Origin: Actinoallomurus sp050942425
GTDB lineage: Bacteria > Actinomycetota > Actinomycetes > Streptosporangiales > Streptosporangiaceae
Direction: 5' to 3'
Length of the DNA: 64,000 bases
Assembly (NCBI RefSeq): GCF_050942425.1
Contig: NZ_CP192063.1
Location: forward strand, 6,510,001-6,574,000
The notes under the pieces were generated by a model. The model saw nothing but the letters and a program-made list of their open reading frames with translations, was not told the origin of the DNA and searched no databases. Made by a program: the position numbers and the translations under genes. How positions within the stretch are numbered: position 1 is the first letter of the stretch; each line of letters starts with the position of its first letter. Shown one piece after another: positions 32,905-45,815 of this stretch.

Positions 32905-33924
32905 ATGGACTTCGGACTCGTCCTTCAGGCCGATCCGCCCGCGTCGGCCGTGATCGAGCTGATGCGCCGCGCCGAGCGGGCCGGTTTCTCGTACGGCTGG
33001 ACGTTCGACTCGGCCGTGCTGTGGCAGGAGCCGTTCGTGATCTACAGCCAGATCCTGGCGCAGACCGAGCGCCTGATCGTGGGCCCCATGGTCACGAACC
33101 CCGGCACCCGGACGTGGGAGGTCACCGCCTCGACGTTCGCCACGCTCAACTCGATGTTCGGCGACCGGACCGTCTGCGGCATCGGACGAGGCGACTCCGC
33201 GATGCGCGTGGCGGGCCGCCGGCCGAACACCCTCGCCGTGCTCGACGAGGCCATGCACGTCATCCGCGACCTCGCGGAGGGACGGCCGGCGGAGGTCGAC
33301 GGCACCTCCATCCGCATCCCGTGGGTGAAGGCGGGCTCCCGGCTGCCGGTCTGGATGGCGGCGTACGGGCCGAAGGCACTGGCCCTGACCGGTGCGAAGG
33401 CCGACGGTTTCATCCTCCAGCTCGCCGACCTCTACCTCACCGAGTGGCTGGTCAAGGCCGTCCGGGACGCCGCGGTCGCCGCCGGCCGCGACCCCGGCGA
33501 GGTCACCATCTGCGTCGCCGCGCCCGCGTACGTCACCGCGGACGACGCGCCCGCGGCTCTGGCGCACGCCCGCGAGCAGTGCCGCTGGTTCGGCGGCATG
33601 GTCGGCAACCACGTCGCCGACCTCGTGAGCAGGTACGGCGAGTCGTCCTCGCTCGTGCCCACCGAGCTCACCGACTACATCAAGGCCCGTCAGGGCTACG
33701 ACTACGCGCACCATGGCCGCTCCGGCAACCCGGACACCGCGTTCGTCCCGGACGAGATCGTCGACCGGTTCTGCCTGATCGGCCCGGCCGAGGCCCACAT
33801 CGCCAAACTCGCGGCCCTGCGGGATCTCGGCGTCGACCAGTTCGCCGTCTACGACATGCACGACGCCAAGGAATCGACCATCGACGCCTACGGAAAGACG
33901 ATCATCCCCGCGCTGACCGGCTGA
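32905..33924 (+). CDS. LLM-family oxidoreductase in the hydantoinase operon (339 aa)
   Basis: Luciferase-like TIM barrel: DFGLVLQADPPAS, WTFDSAVLWQEPF, ERLIVGPMVTNPGTR, FGDRTVCGIGRGDSA and LPVWMAAYGPKAL match the F420-dependent methylene-H4MPT-reductase-like branch more than the FMNH2 monooxygenase branch. This type recurs beside hydantoinases, as far as I recall. The GAAAGG ribosome site is 14 nt after hydA. No dihydropyrimidine dehydrogenase gene is in the window, so a role in reducing or dehydrogenating the pyrimidine ring with F420 is worth considering (inference). Otherwise it could be an oxygenase for a related heterocycle. Confidence 0.85.
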   Translation: MDFGLVLQADPPASAVIELMRRAERAGFSYGWTFDSAVLWQEPFVIYSQILAQTERLIVGPMVTNPGTRTWEVTASTFATLNSMFGDRTVCGIGRGDSAMRVAGRRPNTLAVLDEAMHVIRDLAEGRPAEVDGTSIRIPWVKAGSRLPVWMAAYGPKALALTGAKADGFILQLADLYLTEWLVKAVRDAAVAAGRDPGEVTICVAAPAYVTADDAPAALAHAREQCRWFGGMVGNHVADLVSRYGESSSLVPTELTDYIKARQGYDYAHHGRSGNPDTAFVPDEIVDRFCLIGPAEAHIAKLAALRDLGVDQFAVYDMHDAKESTIDAYGKTIIPALTG

Positions 33925-33954
33925 CTCTTTCCAGCCCCTCCCGAGGAGTCGCCC

Positions 33955-35508
33955 ATGACCGCCACCTCGCCCTCGCCCGCCGAACCCGCCGTCTCCGGTG
34001 GCCGCGTCGAACTCCCGCCCGGCGCGGCCGTGCCCACCGGCCCGTACGCCAATGAGGACCTGCTGCCCGTCCCCATCGCCAAGCGGCGGTGGACGACCTA
34101 CAACTTCACCGCGCTGTGGGTCGGCATGGCCCACAACCTCGCCTCCTGGACGCTCGCCTCCAGCCTCGTCGCGCTCGGCATGGACTGGAAACAGGCGGTC
34201 TTCACGATCGCCCTTGCGAACGTCATCGTCCTCGTGCCGATGCTGCTCACCGGCCACGCCGGACCGCGCTACGGCATCCCGTTCCCGGTCTTCGCGCGCG
34301 CCTCGTTCGGGGTCCGGGGCGCGAACCTGCCCGCGCTGGTCCGCGCCGCCGTCGCCTGCGCGTGGTTCGGCATCCAGACCTGGATCGGCGGGTCCGGCAT
34401 CTTCCTGCTCGCCGGGAAGCTCCTCGGCGACTGGTGGACCGGCGCCGCCCACGTCGGCGGTTATCCCTGGACGCAGTGGCTGTCCTTCGCGCTGTTCTGG
34501 GTCCTGCAGATCGCGATCATCATGCGCGGCATGGAGACGCTGCGCCGCTTCGAGAACTGGGCGGCGCCGTTCGTCATCGTCGGCGCGATCGCGCTGCTGA
34601 TCTGGATGAGCGTCAAGGCCGGCGGGTTCGGGCCGATCATCGACCAGCCGTCGAAACTCGGGTGGGGCTCGGGCTTCTGGAAGGTCTTCTTCCCCGCCCT
34701 CATGGGCATGATCGGCTTCTGGTCCACCCTGTCGCTGAACATCCCCGACTTCACCCGGTACGGCGCGAACCAGCGTGCGCAGTTCTGGGGCCAGTCGCTC
34801 GGCCTGCCGACCACGATGACCGCGTTCGCGCTCCTGTCGGTCCTGGTGACCTCCGGCTCGCAGGCCGTGTACGGCAAGGCGATCTGGGACCCGATCGAGC
34901 TCACCGCCAAGCTCGACAACTGGGCGGGCGTCCTGTACGCGCTGGTCACCGTGCTCATCGCGACCCTCTCGGTGAACATCGCGGCCAACGTCGTCTCGCC
35001 GGCGTTCGACCTGTCCAACATCGCGCCGCGGCACGTCACCTTCCGCACCGGCGCCCTGATCACCGCGGTCGTCGGCGTCGTCATCTTCCCGTGGAAGCTG
35101 CTGGCCAGCCCGCAGGCGTACATCTTCACCTGGCTCGGCACGGTCGGCGGCCTGCTCGGCACCGTGGCCGGGATCCTCATCGCCGACTACTGGGTGCTCC
35201 GCCGCACCCGCCTGGACCTGCCCGACCTGTACCGGGCGGAGGGCCGCTACTGGTACGACGGTGGCTGGAACTGGCGGGCCGTCGCCGCGTTCGCGGTCGG
35301 CGGCGTCCTGGCGATCGGCGGCTCGTACTCCGCCCCCGGCACCGGCCCGTTCCCCACCGACGGCCTGATCCCGGTGCTCAAGCCGCTCGCCGACTACGGC
35401 TGGGCCGTCGGCCTCGGCTCGGCGTTCGTCCTGTACATCCTGCTGACCCGCCTGTTCCCGGCCACCCGCCGAATCGCCGGCCCGGCCCCGGAGGGCGCGC
35501 CGGCGTAG
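33955..35508 (+). CDS. NCS1-family permease (hydantoin/pyrimidine type, 517 aa)
   Basis: Importer of uracil, hydantoin or allantoin-like compounds. A hydrophilic N-terminus with NEDLLPVPIAKRRWTTYNF is followed by helix 1 (WVGMAHNLASWTLAS) with the substrate-binding Trp/Asn region of the Mhp1/FurD branch, then RYGIPFPVFARASFG, WFGIQTWIGG and NIPDFTRY, which are NCS1 signatures. About 12 helices. Last gene of the beta-ureidopropionase operon. It is only distantly similar to the NCS1 protein at 20.1-21.6 kb, so each N-heterocycle operon has its own permease. Confidence 0.9.
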   Translation: MTATSPSPAEPAVSGGRVELPPGAAVPTGPYANEDLLPVPIAKRRWTTYNFTALWVGMAHNLASWTLASSLVALGMDWKQAVFTIALANVIVLVPMLLTGHAGPRYGIPFPVFARASFGVRGANLPALVRAAVACAWFGIQTWIGGSGIFLLAGKLLGDWWTGAAHVGGYPWTQWLSFALFWVLQIAIIMRGMETLRRFENWAAPFVIVGAIALLIWMSVKAGGFGPIIDQPSKLGWGSGFWKVFFPALMGMIGFWSTLSLNIPDFTRYGANQRAQFWGQSLGLPTTMTAFALLSVLVTSGSQAVYGKAIWDPIELTAKLDNWAGVLYALVTVLIATLSVNIAANVVSPAFDLSNIAPRHVTFRTGALITAVVGVVIFPWKLLASPQAYIFTWLGTVGGLLGTVAGILIADYWVLRRTRLDLPDLYRAEGRYWYDGGWNWRAVAAFAVGGVLAIGGSYSAPGTGPFPTDGLIPVLKPLADYGWAVGLGSAFVLYILLTRLFPATRRIAGPAPEGAPA

Positions 35509-35515
35509 TCCCCGT

Positions 35516-35568
35516 CGTACGGAATGCTCGGTGAACCAGTCGCCCCTGGTCGCCGGGCATTCCGTACG
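35516..35568. terminator. bidirectional terminator between permease and xylanase genes
   Basis: CGTACGGAATGC (35516-35527) and GCATTCCGTACG (35557-35568) are perfect 12-bp arms; ACCAG/CTGGT pair again inside. It fills the 78-nt space between the two convergent stop codons. Confidence 0.85.
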
Positions 35569-35586
35569 CTCTCCGCGTTGGGCGGG

Positions 35587-36615
35587 TCAGCCGCCGAAGG
35601 CGGAGATGACCGAGTAGTAGGCCTGCTTCTTGGCGTAGTTGCCGTCGAACAGCAGCGGGGTGCTGCCGCTCCGCCAGGAGTACTTGTCGGTGACGCCCCA
35701 GGTCGTGATGCTCGTGCAGCGCGAGACGGCGACGCAGGCGCGGACGACCTTGGCGTAGTCGTCGGCCTGCTGCTGGCCCGAGCCGGCGATGTCGAGCTCG
35801 GTGATGTTCACGTCGACGCCGAGGTTGGCGAAGCGCTGCAGGTTGGCCTGGTAGTCACCGGGGACCTGGTTGCTGCCGAGGTGGGACTGGAAGCCGACGC
35901 AGTCGATGGGGACGCCGCGGTTCTTGAAATCCTGCACCATGGCGTAGATCGCGTTGCTCTTCGCGTTCTGCCCGTCGGTGTTGTAGTCGTTGTAGCAGAG
36001 CTTGGCGTTCGGATCGGCGCTGTGCGCGGCGCGGAACGCGTTCTCGATGTAGGCGTTGCCGATGCGCTGCTGGAACACCGACTGGCGGCGCGAGCCGTCC
36101 TCGTTGAACGCCTCGTTCACCACGTCCCAGTACCAGATCTTGCCCCGGTAGTGGCCGGCGACCTGCGCGATGTGGTTGGTCATCGCGTTGTTCAGGTCCG
36201 AGCCGGAGGAGATGCCGCTCACCCAGCCCGGAAGCTGGTTGTGCCACACCAGCGTGTGGCCGCGGATCTTCATGCCGTGGCTCTGCGCGTGCGCGACGAT
36301 CGAGTCCGCCGCGCCGAAGTTGAAGGACCCGCGCGACGGCTCCGTCGTGTCCCACTTCATCTCGTTCTCCGGCGTCACGCCGGAGAACTCGGTGTCGAGG
36401 GTGCTCGCGTACTGGGACTCGCCGAGGTGGTAGTTGGCGACGGCGGCGCCGAACGTCTTGCCCTTCGACGCGGCGGCGGACTTCAGTGTGCTCGCGGCGT
36501 TCGCGGCGGGCGTGGCGGCGACCGAGAGGGCGGCCACGGCGACGACCGCCGTCACGGCGGACGGCAGGGCCGAGCGCGTCGTGCGCCGGCGGGGCGTGCG
36601 GGGGATCTTGATCAC
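35587..36615 (-). CDS. secreted GH10 endo-beta-1,4-xylanase (342 aa)
   Basis: Hydrolyses xylan backbone outside the cell. The signal peptide (Arg-rich start, hydrophobic AVTAVVAVAALSVAA) is cleaved near residue 41. The catalytic domain spans the rest: GHTLVWHNQLPGWV, the acid/base E168 in WDVVNEAF and the nucleophile E273 in ITELDIAG. There is no carbohydrate-binding module, so this is a compact single-domain form. GTG start with an AGGAG-type ribosome site. A LacI/CebR-like box lies 71 nt upstream. It is isolated between terminator and its own promoter. Confidence 0.95.
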   Translation of the reverse strand: MIKIPRTPRRRTTRSALPSAVTAVVAVAALSVAATPAANAASTLKSAAASKGKTFGAAVANYHLGESQYASTLDTEFSGVTPENEMKWDTTEPSRGSFNFGAADSIVAHAQSHGMKIRGHTLVWHNQLPGWVSGISSGSDLNNAMTNHIAQVAGHYRGKIWYWDVVNEAFNEDGSRRQSVFQQRIGNAYIENAFRAAHSADPNAKLCYNDYNTDGQNAKSNAIYAMVQDFKNRGVPIDCVGFQSHLGSNQVPGDYQANLQRFANLGVDVNITELDIAGSGQQQADDYAKVVRACVAVSRCTSITTWGVTDKYSWRSGSTPLLFDGNYAKKQAYYSVISAFGG

Positions 36616-36685
36616 TGATCCTGCTCCTCACCTGGAGACGAAGCGGCGTGGCACGCGCGGAGCGCGCGCCCCCTGACTCACGCGG

Positions 36686-36700
36686 TGGGAGCGTTTCCGA
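36686..36700. promoter_or_regulatory. TGGGAGCGTTTCCGA box, LacI/CebR-like operator
   Basis: Closely resembles the TGGGAGCGCTCCCA box bound by CebR-type LacI repressors of cellulase and xylanase genes in actinomycetes. The left half is exact and the right half diverges. Position upstream of the GH10 gene fits sugar-induced derepression. Confidence 0.55.
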
Positions 36701-36961
36701 CGACAGTAGGACGACCGGCGAAACGCGATCAATCAGACGGCCCGCCGCCCGGGCGTGCGGTCCCGCACGGTCGGCTGATCAAACCGGGCTGGCCTGCGTC
36801 GACACCCGCGGGTGGGTCGCCGCCCAGCCGTCGATGACCGTGAAAGCTACATCGATCGCCGTTGCTCGCGTTAACGATCTCCTTGCCCGGCGTGGGGACT
36901 ATCGCACCTGAGCCGGGGAAGTATTGCCTGGTCAACGGCATGGCGGCTGGGTGGGTGGGGT
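36701..36961. other. gap between xylanase promoter and P-type ATPase
   Basis: No gene is evident. It includes a GTGCGG-TC-CCGCAC hairpin (around 36754) and a CCCGGC / GCCGGG inverted repeat (around 36892-36917) just before the ATPase start. I tried to fit metal or cyclic-dinucleotide riboswitch cores and could not. Confidence 0.5.
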
Positions 36962-41254
<4,293 letters not shown>

Positions 41255-43045
41255 TCAGGGGCCGGTCGCGCGCTGGCCCTCGTGGGCGAGGAGGGCGACG
41301 TACAGGGAGGTGAGGCGCTCCCAGTCCTCCAGGTCGATGCCGAGCAACGCCTCGATGCGCTGCAGACGACGGTAGAGCGTGGGGCGGCTGACGTGCAGCG
41401 CCTGGGCGGCGAGGGACTTGTTGCGCCCGTTCTCCATGTAGGTGCGCAGGACGCCGAGCAGGGACGGGTCGCGCAGCAGCGGGCCGAGTTCGCGTTCGAT
41501 GAAGGCCTGGAGCTCCGGATCGTCGCGCAGCAGGCGTACCAGCCCGCGCAGGCGTACGTCGCCCAGCCGTGCCACCGGGCCGGCCTGCGGGGCGGCCACC
41601 GCCGCGTCGGCGACGTGGACCGCCTCGACGAAGGACCGGCGCACCTCGTCCAGCATCGAGCAGGCGAACCCGGCACCCAGCACGGCCCTCCGGCCGCGGG
41701 CGTTCAGCGACTCCCGGATGCGCACCGCGACACGGCACATGGCGGCGTCGGAGTCCTCGCCGTACGGGATGCTCAGGAGGGCGGCCGTGCCCTCCTCGCC
41801 GATCCGCGCGACGAGCCCGGCCACCTCGGGGACCTCCGACACGGCCCGCTCGATCAGCTCAGGAACGCCGTCGGGCTCCGTCTCTCCGGGCCCGTCGGCG
41901 AGGAGCCGGACCACCAGCGGGACGAACGTCCGGCGGTTCACCGGCAGGCCGGCGGCCCGTACGCGGGTGAACAACTGCTCGGGCCGGGCCGAGCCGGAGG
42001 CCAGGTCCAGCAGCAGGGCCTCGGCCGCCTGCGCCTCCCAACCGTGGTCGCGGTCGCCGAGCAGGCGGTGCATGGCCAGCGCCTCGGCCGCCCGCGTGCC
42101 CAGCACGAGGCCGAACTCGTCCGACCCGGCGTAGCCGAAGAACACGAGCCGGCCCCACTGCCGGCCGCGGGCCTCCAGGGAGACCACGATCCACCCGTCG
42201 GGTTCGACGGTGACCGGTCCGCTGCCGGCGAGCTCGGCGACCTGCCGGGACACGCGGTCCCAGTCGCGGAGCAGTTCGCTGAGCGACGCCTTGTCGCCGG
42301 CCGAGGCGAGGACCCGCTGCGCGAGGTTGACCAGCACGACGGGACAGCCGCCGTAACAGGCGATCTCGTCGAGCAGCTGCTGCAACGTCGCCCCGGAGAG
42401 GTTCAGTGCGGTGAGCGAGGACCGGATCCGGTCGGACAGGTCCAGGGTGGCGAACCGGCCGTGGAGCAGGCGCGAGTGGACCTCCTCCGTCAGCCGGACG
42501 AACGGCGCCGGCCGATGCAGGATGATCAGCGGCACCCCGCAGCGCTCGGCCGCCCGGCGCATGGCCTCCGGCGTGGTCCGGAACGCCCGGCCGAGGCCGA
42601 GCACGACGGCGGCGACGTCGGCGCGGCGCATCGACTCCATATAGTCCGTCTGGACCCGCTCGTCGCCGGCCAGCAGCAGCCCGGTGGTCAGCACCATCTC
42701 CCCGCCGGTGAGCATCACGGAGACGTCGGCGGCCTCGGCGACGTGCAGCCAGCGGACCGGCCGGTCGAGGTGCGCCGCGCCCGCCACGACCTCCGGCCCC
42801 CACGTCGCGACCAGGTCCAGCCCGAGAATGTCGCGGACCGTGAGCCGTGCGGCCGCAGTCTCCGGCGGACCGGTCTCGGTCGGACGGGCCTCCAGCGAGC
42901 CGGCCTCCGGCGCACCGCCCTCCAGCGGACCGGTCTCCGGCGGGCGGCCGCCCTGGGCAATGGCGTTCGTCCTTCGCGCGTCACCGTCGCGGCCGGTCGG
43001 CTGCGACTCGGGACGAACGTGGTCGACGTCCCGGCGCGCGTTCAT
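41255..43045 (-). CDS. PucR-family transcriptional regulator (up to 596 aa)
   Basis: N-terminal PucR domain (TVRDILGLDLVATWGPEVVAGA, VLTTG, AERCGVPLIIL), a CdaR GGDEF-like middle, and a C-terminal HTH_30 (TYMENGRNKSLAAQALHVSRPTLYRRLQRIEALLG). PucR-type activators govern purine, pyrimidine and other nitrogen-source catabolism, apt beside hydantoinase and formamidase operons. The first about 65 residues are low-complexity pentapeptide repeats with no close ribosome site before the ATG at 43045, so translation may start further in. Its stop abuts the CtpI stop with no base between. Confidence 0.85.
   Translation of the reverse strand: MNARRDVDHVRPESQPTGRDGDARRTNAIAQGGRPPETGPLEGGAPEAGSLEARPTETGPPETAAARLTVRDILGLDLVATWGPEVVAGAAHLDRPVRWLHVAEAADVSVMLTGGEMVLTTGLLLAGDERVQTDYMESMRRADVAAVVLGLGRAFRTTPEAMRRAAERCGVPLIILHRPAPFVRLTEEVHSRLLHGRFATLDLSDRIRSSLTALNLSGATLQQLLDEIACYGGCPVVLVNLAQRVLASAGDKASLSELLRDWDRVSRQVAELAGSGPVTVEPDGWIVVSLEARGRQWGRLVFFGYAGSDEFGLVLGTRAAEALAMHRLLGDRDHGWEAQAAEALLLDLASGSARPEQLFTRVRAAGLPVNRRTFVPLVVRLLADGPGETEPDGVPELIERAVSEVPEVAGLVARIGEEGTAALLSIPYGEDSDAAMCRVAVRIRESLNARGRRAVLGAGFACSMLDEVRRSFVEAVHVADAAVAAPQAGPVARLGDVRLRGLVRLLRDDPELQAFIERELGPLLRDPSLLGVLRTYMENGRNKSLAAQALHVSRPTLYRRLQRIEALLGIDLEDWERLTSLYVALLAHEGQRATGP
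42858..42947 (-). repeat. six 15-bp repeats at the PucR 5' end
   Basis: Six head-to-tail 15-nt units resemble GCCTCCGGCGGACCG on the forward strand. On the coding strand they give pentapeptides such as PPETG, PLEGG, APEAG, SLEAR and PTETG. The period keeps the frame. Confidence 0.85.
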
Positions 43046-43177
43046 GTGCCGATGTTACGCGGTGGCCTCCTCGCGGCCGGAGATCTCGGACGTCCGCCGC
43101 CGGAGGCGGGAGGGGCTTGGTGACATGATGGCTTCCGCGATGCTCCGTACGATCACGACGCCCTTGGGAGACCGACG

Positions 43178-44011
43178 ATGACAGAACGGACCGATCGGAA
43201 CATCAAGGCGCTGCGCACCGACTACGAGCGGCTGGCCGTCCGCGTGCGCGGGTTCGGCGAGGCCGATCTCTCCCGCCCGTCGGGAGCGTCCGAGTGGGAC
43301 GTCTCCCAGGTGCTGAGCCACATGGGCAGCGGCGCCGAGATCTCCCTCGCCGCACTCGACGGGGCGCTGAGCGGCACGGGCCATCCGGGCCAGGAGTTCA
43401 ACCAGACCGTCTGGGCGCGGTGGGACGCCATGTCTCCGACCGAGCGAGCCGAAGAGTTCCTGCGCTCGAACGACACGCTGATCGGCCGGTACGAGGAGCT
43501 CGACGCTCCGACCAGGGAGGAATTGCTCGTCGACCTGGGGTTCATGCCCGCGCCGGTGGACCTCGCCACCGTGACGGGCCTGCGCCTCTACGAGCTCACC
43601 CATCACACGTGGGACGTCGAGGTCGCGTTCGACCCGGCGGCGACCCTGTCGCCGGAGGGCACCGACCTGCTGATCGACCACGCCGGCATGCTGATCGGTT
43701 TCCTCGGCAAGGCCGACGCGCTCGGAGGCCGCCAGGTGACCCTCGCGGTCCGGACGACCGCCCCGGAACGAGAGTTCGGCCTCGACGTACGCGACCCGGT
43801 GGCACTCTCGGAGCGATCGGTGGACGGCCGTCACCCGGTGGCGCTCGTGGAGTCCCCCGACCGGCCCGACGGGGTCCTCACCGCTCCCGCTGAGTGGTGG
43901 CTGCGTCTCGTCACCGGCCGGCACGCGCCCGCGCACACGCCGGACTCGGTCACTCTCGCCTCGGACGCTGTCACGCTCGACGACCTGCGCCGGGTGTTCC
44001 CGGGCTTTTAG
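43178..44011 (+). CDS. mycothiol-dependent maleylpyruvate-isomerase/DinB-fold protein (277 aa)
   Basis: TIGR03083-like protein: an N-terminal four-helix DinB bundle with metal-type His residues (VLSHMGSG, H48; YELTHHTWDVEVA) and the ASEWDVSQVLSHM signature, plus a C-terminal MDMPI-like domain (PVALVESPDRPDGVLTAPAEWWLRLVTGR). Members are mycothiol transferases or maleylpyruvate isomerases in actinobacteria. Here the real substrate is unknown. ATG start; 12 nt upstream of an alpha/beta hydrolase, probably one operon. Confidence 0.8.
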   Translation: MTERTDRNIKALRTDYERLAVRVRGFGEADLSRPSGASEWDVSQVLSHMGSGAEISLAALDGALSGTGHPGQEFNQTVWARWDAMSPTERAEEFLRSNDTLIGRYEELDAPTREELLVDLGFMPAPVDLATVTGLRLYELTHHTWDVEVAFDPAATLSPEGTDLLIDHAGMLIGFLGKADALGGRQVTLAVRTTAPEREFGLDVRDPVALSERSVDGRHPVALVESPDRPDGVLTAPAEWWLRLVTGRHAPAHTPDSVTLASDAVTLDDLRRVFPGF

Positions 44012-44023
44012 AAAGGCCGTCCT

Positions 44024-44845
44024 GTGTCTTCGGACGTTCTGACCCGTCCGGCGCCCGATCCGGACGCTACCGTGGCCTACGGGCGCCTGCCGGACCAGGT
44101 CGCCGACCTGCGGTTCCCCCGGGGCGATCGGCCCGTGACGAGACCGCTCGTGATCATCGTGCACGGCGGTTTCTGGCGTTCCCGCTTCGATCGGGCGCAC
44201 ACCGGCCCGATGGCCGACGACCTGGCCTCCCGCGGCTTCGCCACAGCCGCGATCGAGTACCGCCGCGTCGGTCAGGACGGTGGCGGCTGGCCGGACACGT
44301 TCGACGACGTCGCCCGCGCCGTCGACACCGTGCCGGCGCTGGCGGACGAGGCGGTCCCAGGCGGGGTTGGTGACGTCGTGCTGCTCGGCCATTCCGCGGG
44401 AGGGCACCTCGCGCTGTGGGCCGCCTCCCGCGCCCGGCTGCCCGCGTCGGCCCCCTGGCACCTGCCCGAGCCGCCGAGCGTGCGCGGCGTCGTCGCGCTG
44501 GCCCCCGTGGCCGCCCTCGCGGTGGCATCGGAGCTGGGCCTGAGCGACAGCGCCGCCGACGAGCTGCTCGGCGGCCCGGCGGCCGGTCTGCCCGAGCGGA
44601 CCGCGCTCGCCGACCCGTCGGCGCTGCTGCCCTCCTCGATCCCGTCCGTGCTGGTCCACGGGTCGGCGGACGACAGCGTCCCGGTCGAGCAGTCGCGGGC
44701 GTACGCACAGGCGGCCCGGACGGCAGGAGACGACTGCACCCTCACCGAGCTGCCCGGCGTCGGCCACTTCGCGGTGATCGACCCGCTCACGGACGCCTGG
44801 CCGGCCGTACTCGACGCGCTGTCCCGTCTCCTGGGCGCCGGGTGA
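44024..44845 (+). CDS. alpha/beta hydrolase, kynurenine-formamidase-like (273 aa)
   Basis: HGGFWR is the oxyanion motif of kynurenine formamidase and related esterases. The nucleophile is in LLGHSAGGHLALW, the acid in VLVHGSADDSVPV and the His in LPGVGHFAV. GTG start with AAAGG upstream, 12 nt after the DinB-type gene. It may be a formamidase or a peptidase-like esterase. It ends 9 nt from a convergent methyltransferase gene, leaving no room for a terminator. Confidence 0.82.
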   Translation: MSSDVLTRPAPDPDATVAYGRLPDQVADLRFPRGDRPVTRPLVIIVHGGFWRSRFDRAHTGPMADDLASRGFATAAIEYRRVGQDGGGWPDTFDDVARAVDTVPALADEAVPGGVGDVVLLGHSAGGHLALWAASRARLPASAPWHLPEPPSVRGVVALAPVAALAVASELGLSDSAADELLGGPAAGLPERTALADPSALLPSSIPSVLVHGSADDSVPVEQSRAYAQAARTAGDDCTLTELPGVGHFAVIDPLTDAWPAVLDALSRLLGAG

Positions 44846-44854
44846 GAGTGGCGG

Positions 44855-45640
44855 TCAGGCGTTCTTGCGGGCGACGCCGGCGAGCAGCTTCCCTCCTTCG
44901 ACGAGCGGCTCGTCGGCCCGCCACTTGAAGATGTCGACCACGCCGGGCTCCAGGAGTTCGAGTCCGTCGAAGAAGCGCTCGATCCGCGCCCGGGAGCGCA
45001 GGGTGAGCCCGGACGTCACACCGGTGTAGCTGGCCGTGATCTCTTCGACCTCGTCTTCGGAGAACCCCTCCGAGGAGGTCGTGCTCATGACCAGGTGGCT
45101 GCCGGGCGCCATCCGCGCGCGCAGCGCCGCCAGGACACCGTCCGGGTCCTCCGCGTCGGAGACGAAGTGCAGGACCGCCAGGCACAGCACGCCGACCGGC
45201 CGGTCGAAGTCGATGAGCTCCCGCACGTCGGGGTGGTCCAGGATCTCCTGCGGCCGGCGGAGGTCTCCCCCGATCGCGACAACGCCCTCGGGCCGGGCCC
45301 GCAGCGCCCGGTTGTGCGCCATCACGATCGGATCGTGGTCGACGTACACCACACGGGCGTCCGGGTGGGTCCGCCGTGCCACCTCGTGCACGTTGGGCGA
45401 GGTGGGGATGCCGGTGCCGAGGTCGATGAACTGCCGGACGCCCGCCTCCGCCAGCACGCGGATCGCCCGGACCATGAAGCGGCGATTCCCCTGCGCCATG
45501 GCCTTGGCATTGGGCGACGCCTCCAGCAGCCGCGCCGCCGCCTCCCGGTCCGCCGCGAAGTTGTCCTTGCCGTCGAGCAGGAAGTCGTAGATGCGCGCGG
45601 TGCTCGGGGTGGTCACGTCGATGCCGCTGCCTTCGCTCAC
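44855..45640 (-). CDS. SAM-dependent methyltransferase, PF04672 (DUF574) family (about 261 aa)
   Basis: The opening GIDVTTPSTARIYDFLLDGKDNFAADREAA is diagnostic of this actinomycete family. The SAM-binding loop is FIDLGTGIPT, with YVDHDPIVMAHNRAL after strand 2 and LCLAVLHFVSD after strand 4. Biological substrates are unknown. The GTG at 45640 gives the usual family length. An upstream ATG (45673) adds an unconserved leader. The ribosome site GGAGGG is very close to the GTG, so the exact start is uncertain. Confidence 0.85.
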   Translation of the reverse strand: MSEGSGIDVTTPSTARIYDFLLDGKDNFAADREAAARLLEASPNAKAMAQGNRRFMVRAIRVLAEAGVRQFIDLGTGIPTSPNVHEVARRTHPDARVVYVDHDPIVMAHNRALRARPEGVVAIGGDLRRPQEILDHPDVRELIDFDRPVGVLCLAVLHFVSDAEDPDGVLAALRARMAPGSHLVMSTTSSEGFSEDEVEEITASYTGVTSGLTLRSRARIERFFDGLELLEPGVVDIFKWRADEPLVEGGKLLAGVARKNA

Positions 45641-45743
45641 CCCTCCATGATCACCCAGTTCCGCACATGCCATGATCATTTTCGCGAAACCGCTCCTGGC
45701 AAGAGGCGGCCGACCTGGGCTGGGTATCAGCGTGGGGCCGGTA

Positions 45744-45789
45744 GAACGAAACCGCGTCCCCGCTTACTTCGGCGGGGACGCGGTCGTTC
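45744..45789. terminator. terminator of the small secreted protein gene
   Basis: CCGCGTCCCCGC pairs with GCGGGGACGCGG, extended by GAACGA/TCGTTC, with an 8-nt TTACTTCG loop. It lies 27 nt past the reverse-strand stop at 45816. Confidence 0.8.
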
Positions 45790-45815
45790 AGCCCGGTGAG
45801 GCAGGCGGGGTGGGG

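Noticed and set aside
35524..36618. Forward open stretch opposite the xylanase
   Set aside because: Val/Ala/Arg-rich shadow of the GH10 gene, which has signal peptide and both catalytic Glu residues.
36701..36961. Riboswitch upstream of the P-type ATPase
   Set aside because: Only simple hairpins are seen; conserved cores of Mg, Mn or cyclic-di-AMP riboswitches could not be aligned.
45095..45799. Forward frame opposite the methyltransferase
   Set aside because: Val/Arg/His-rich shadow translation; the reverse strand has the family-defining PF04672 start sequence.
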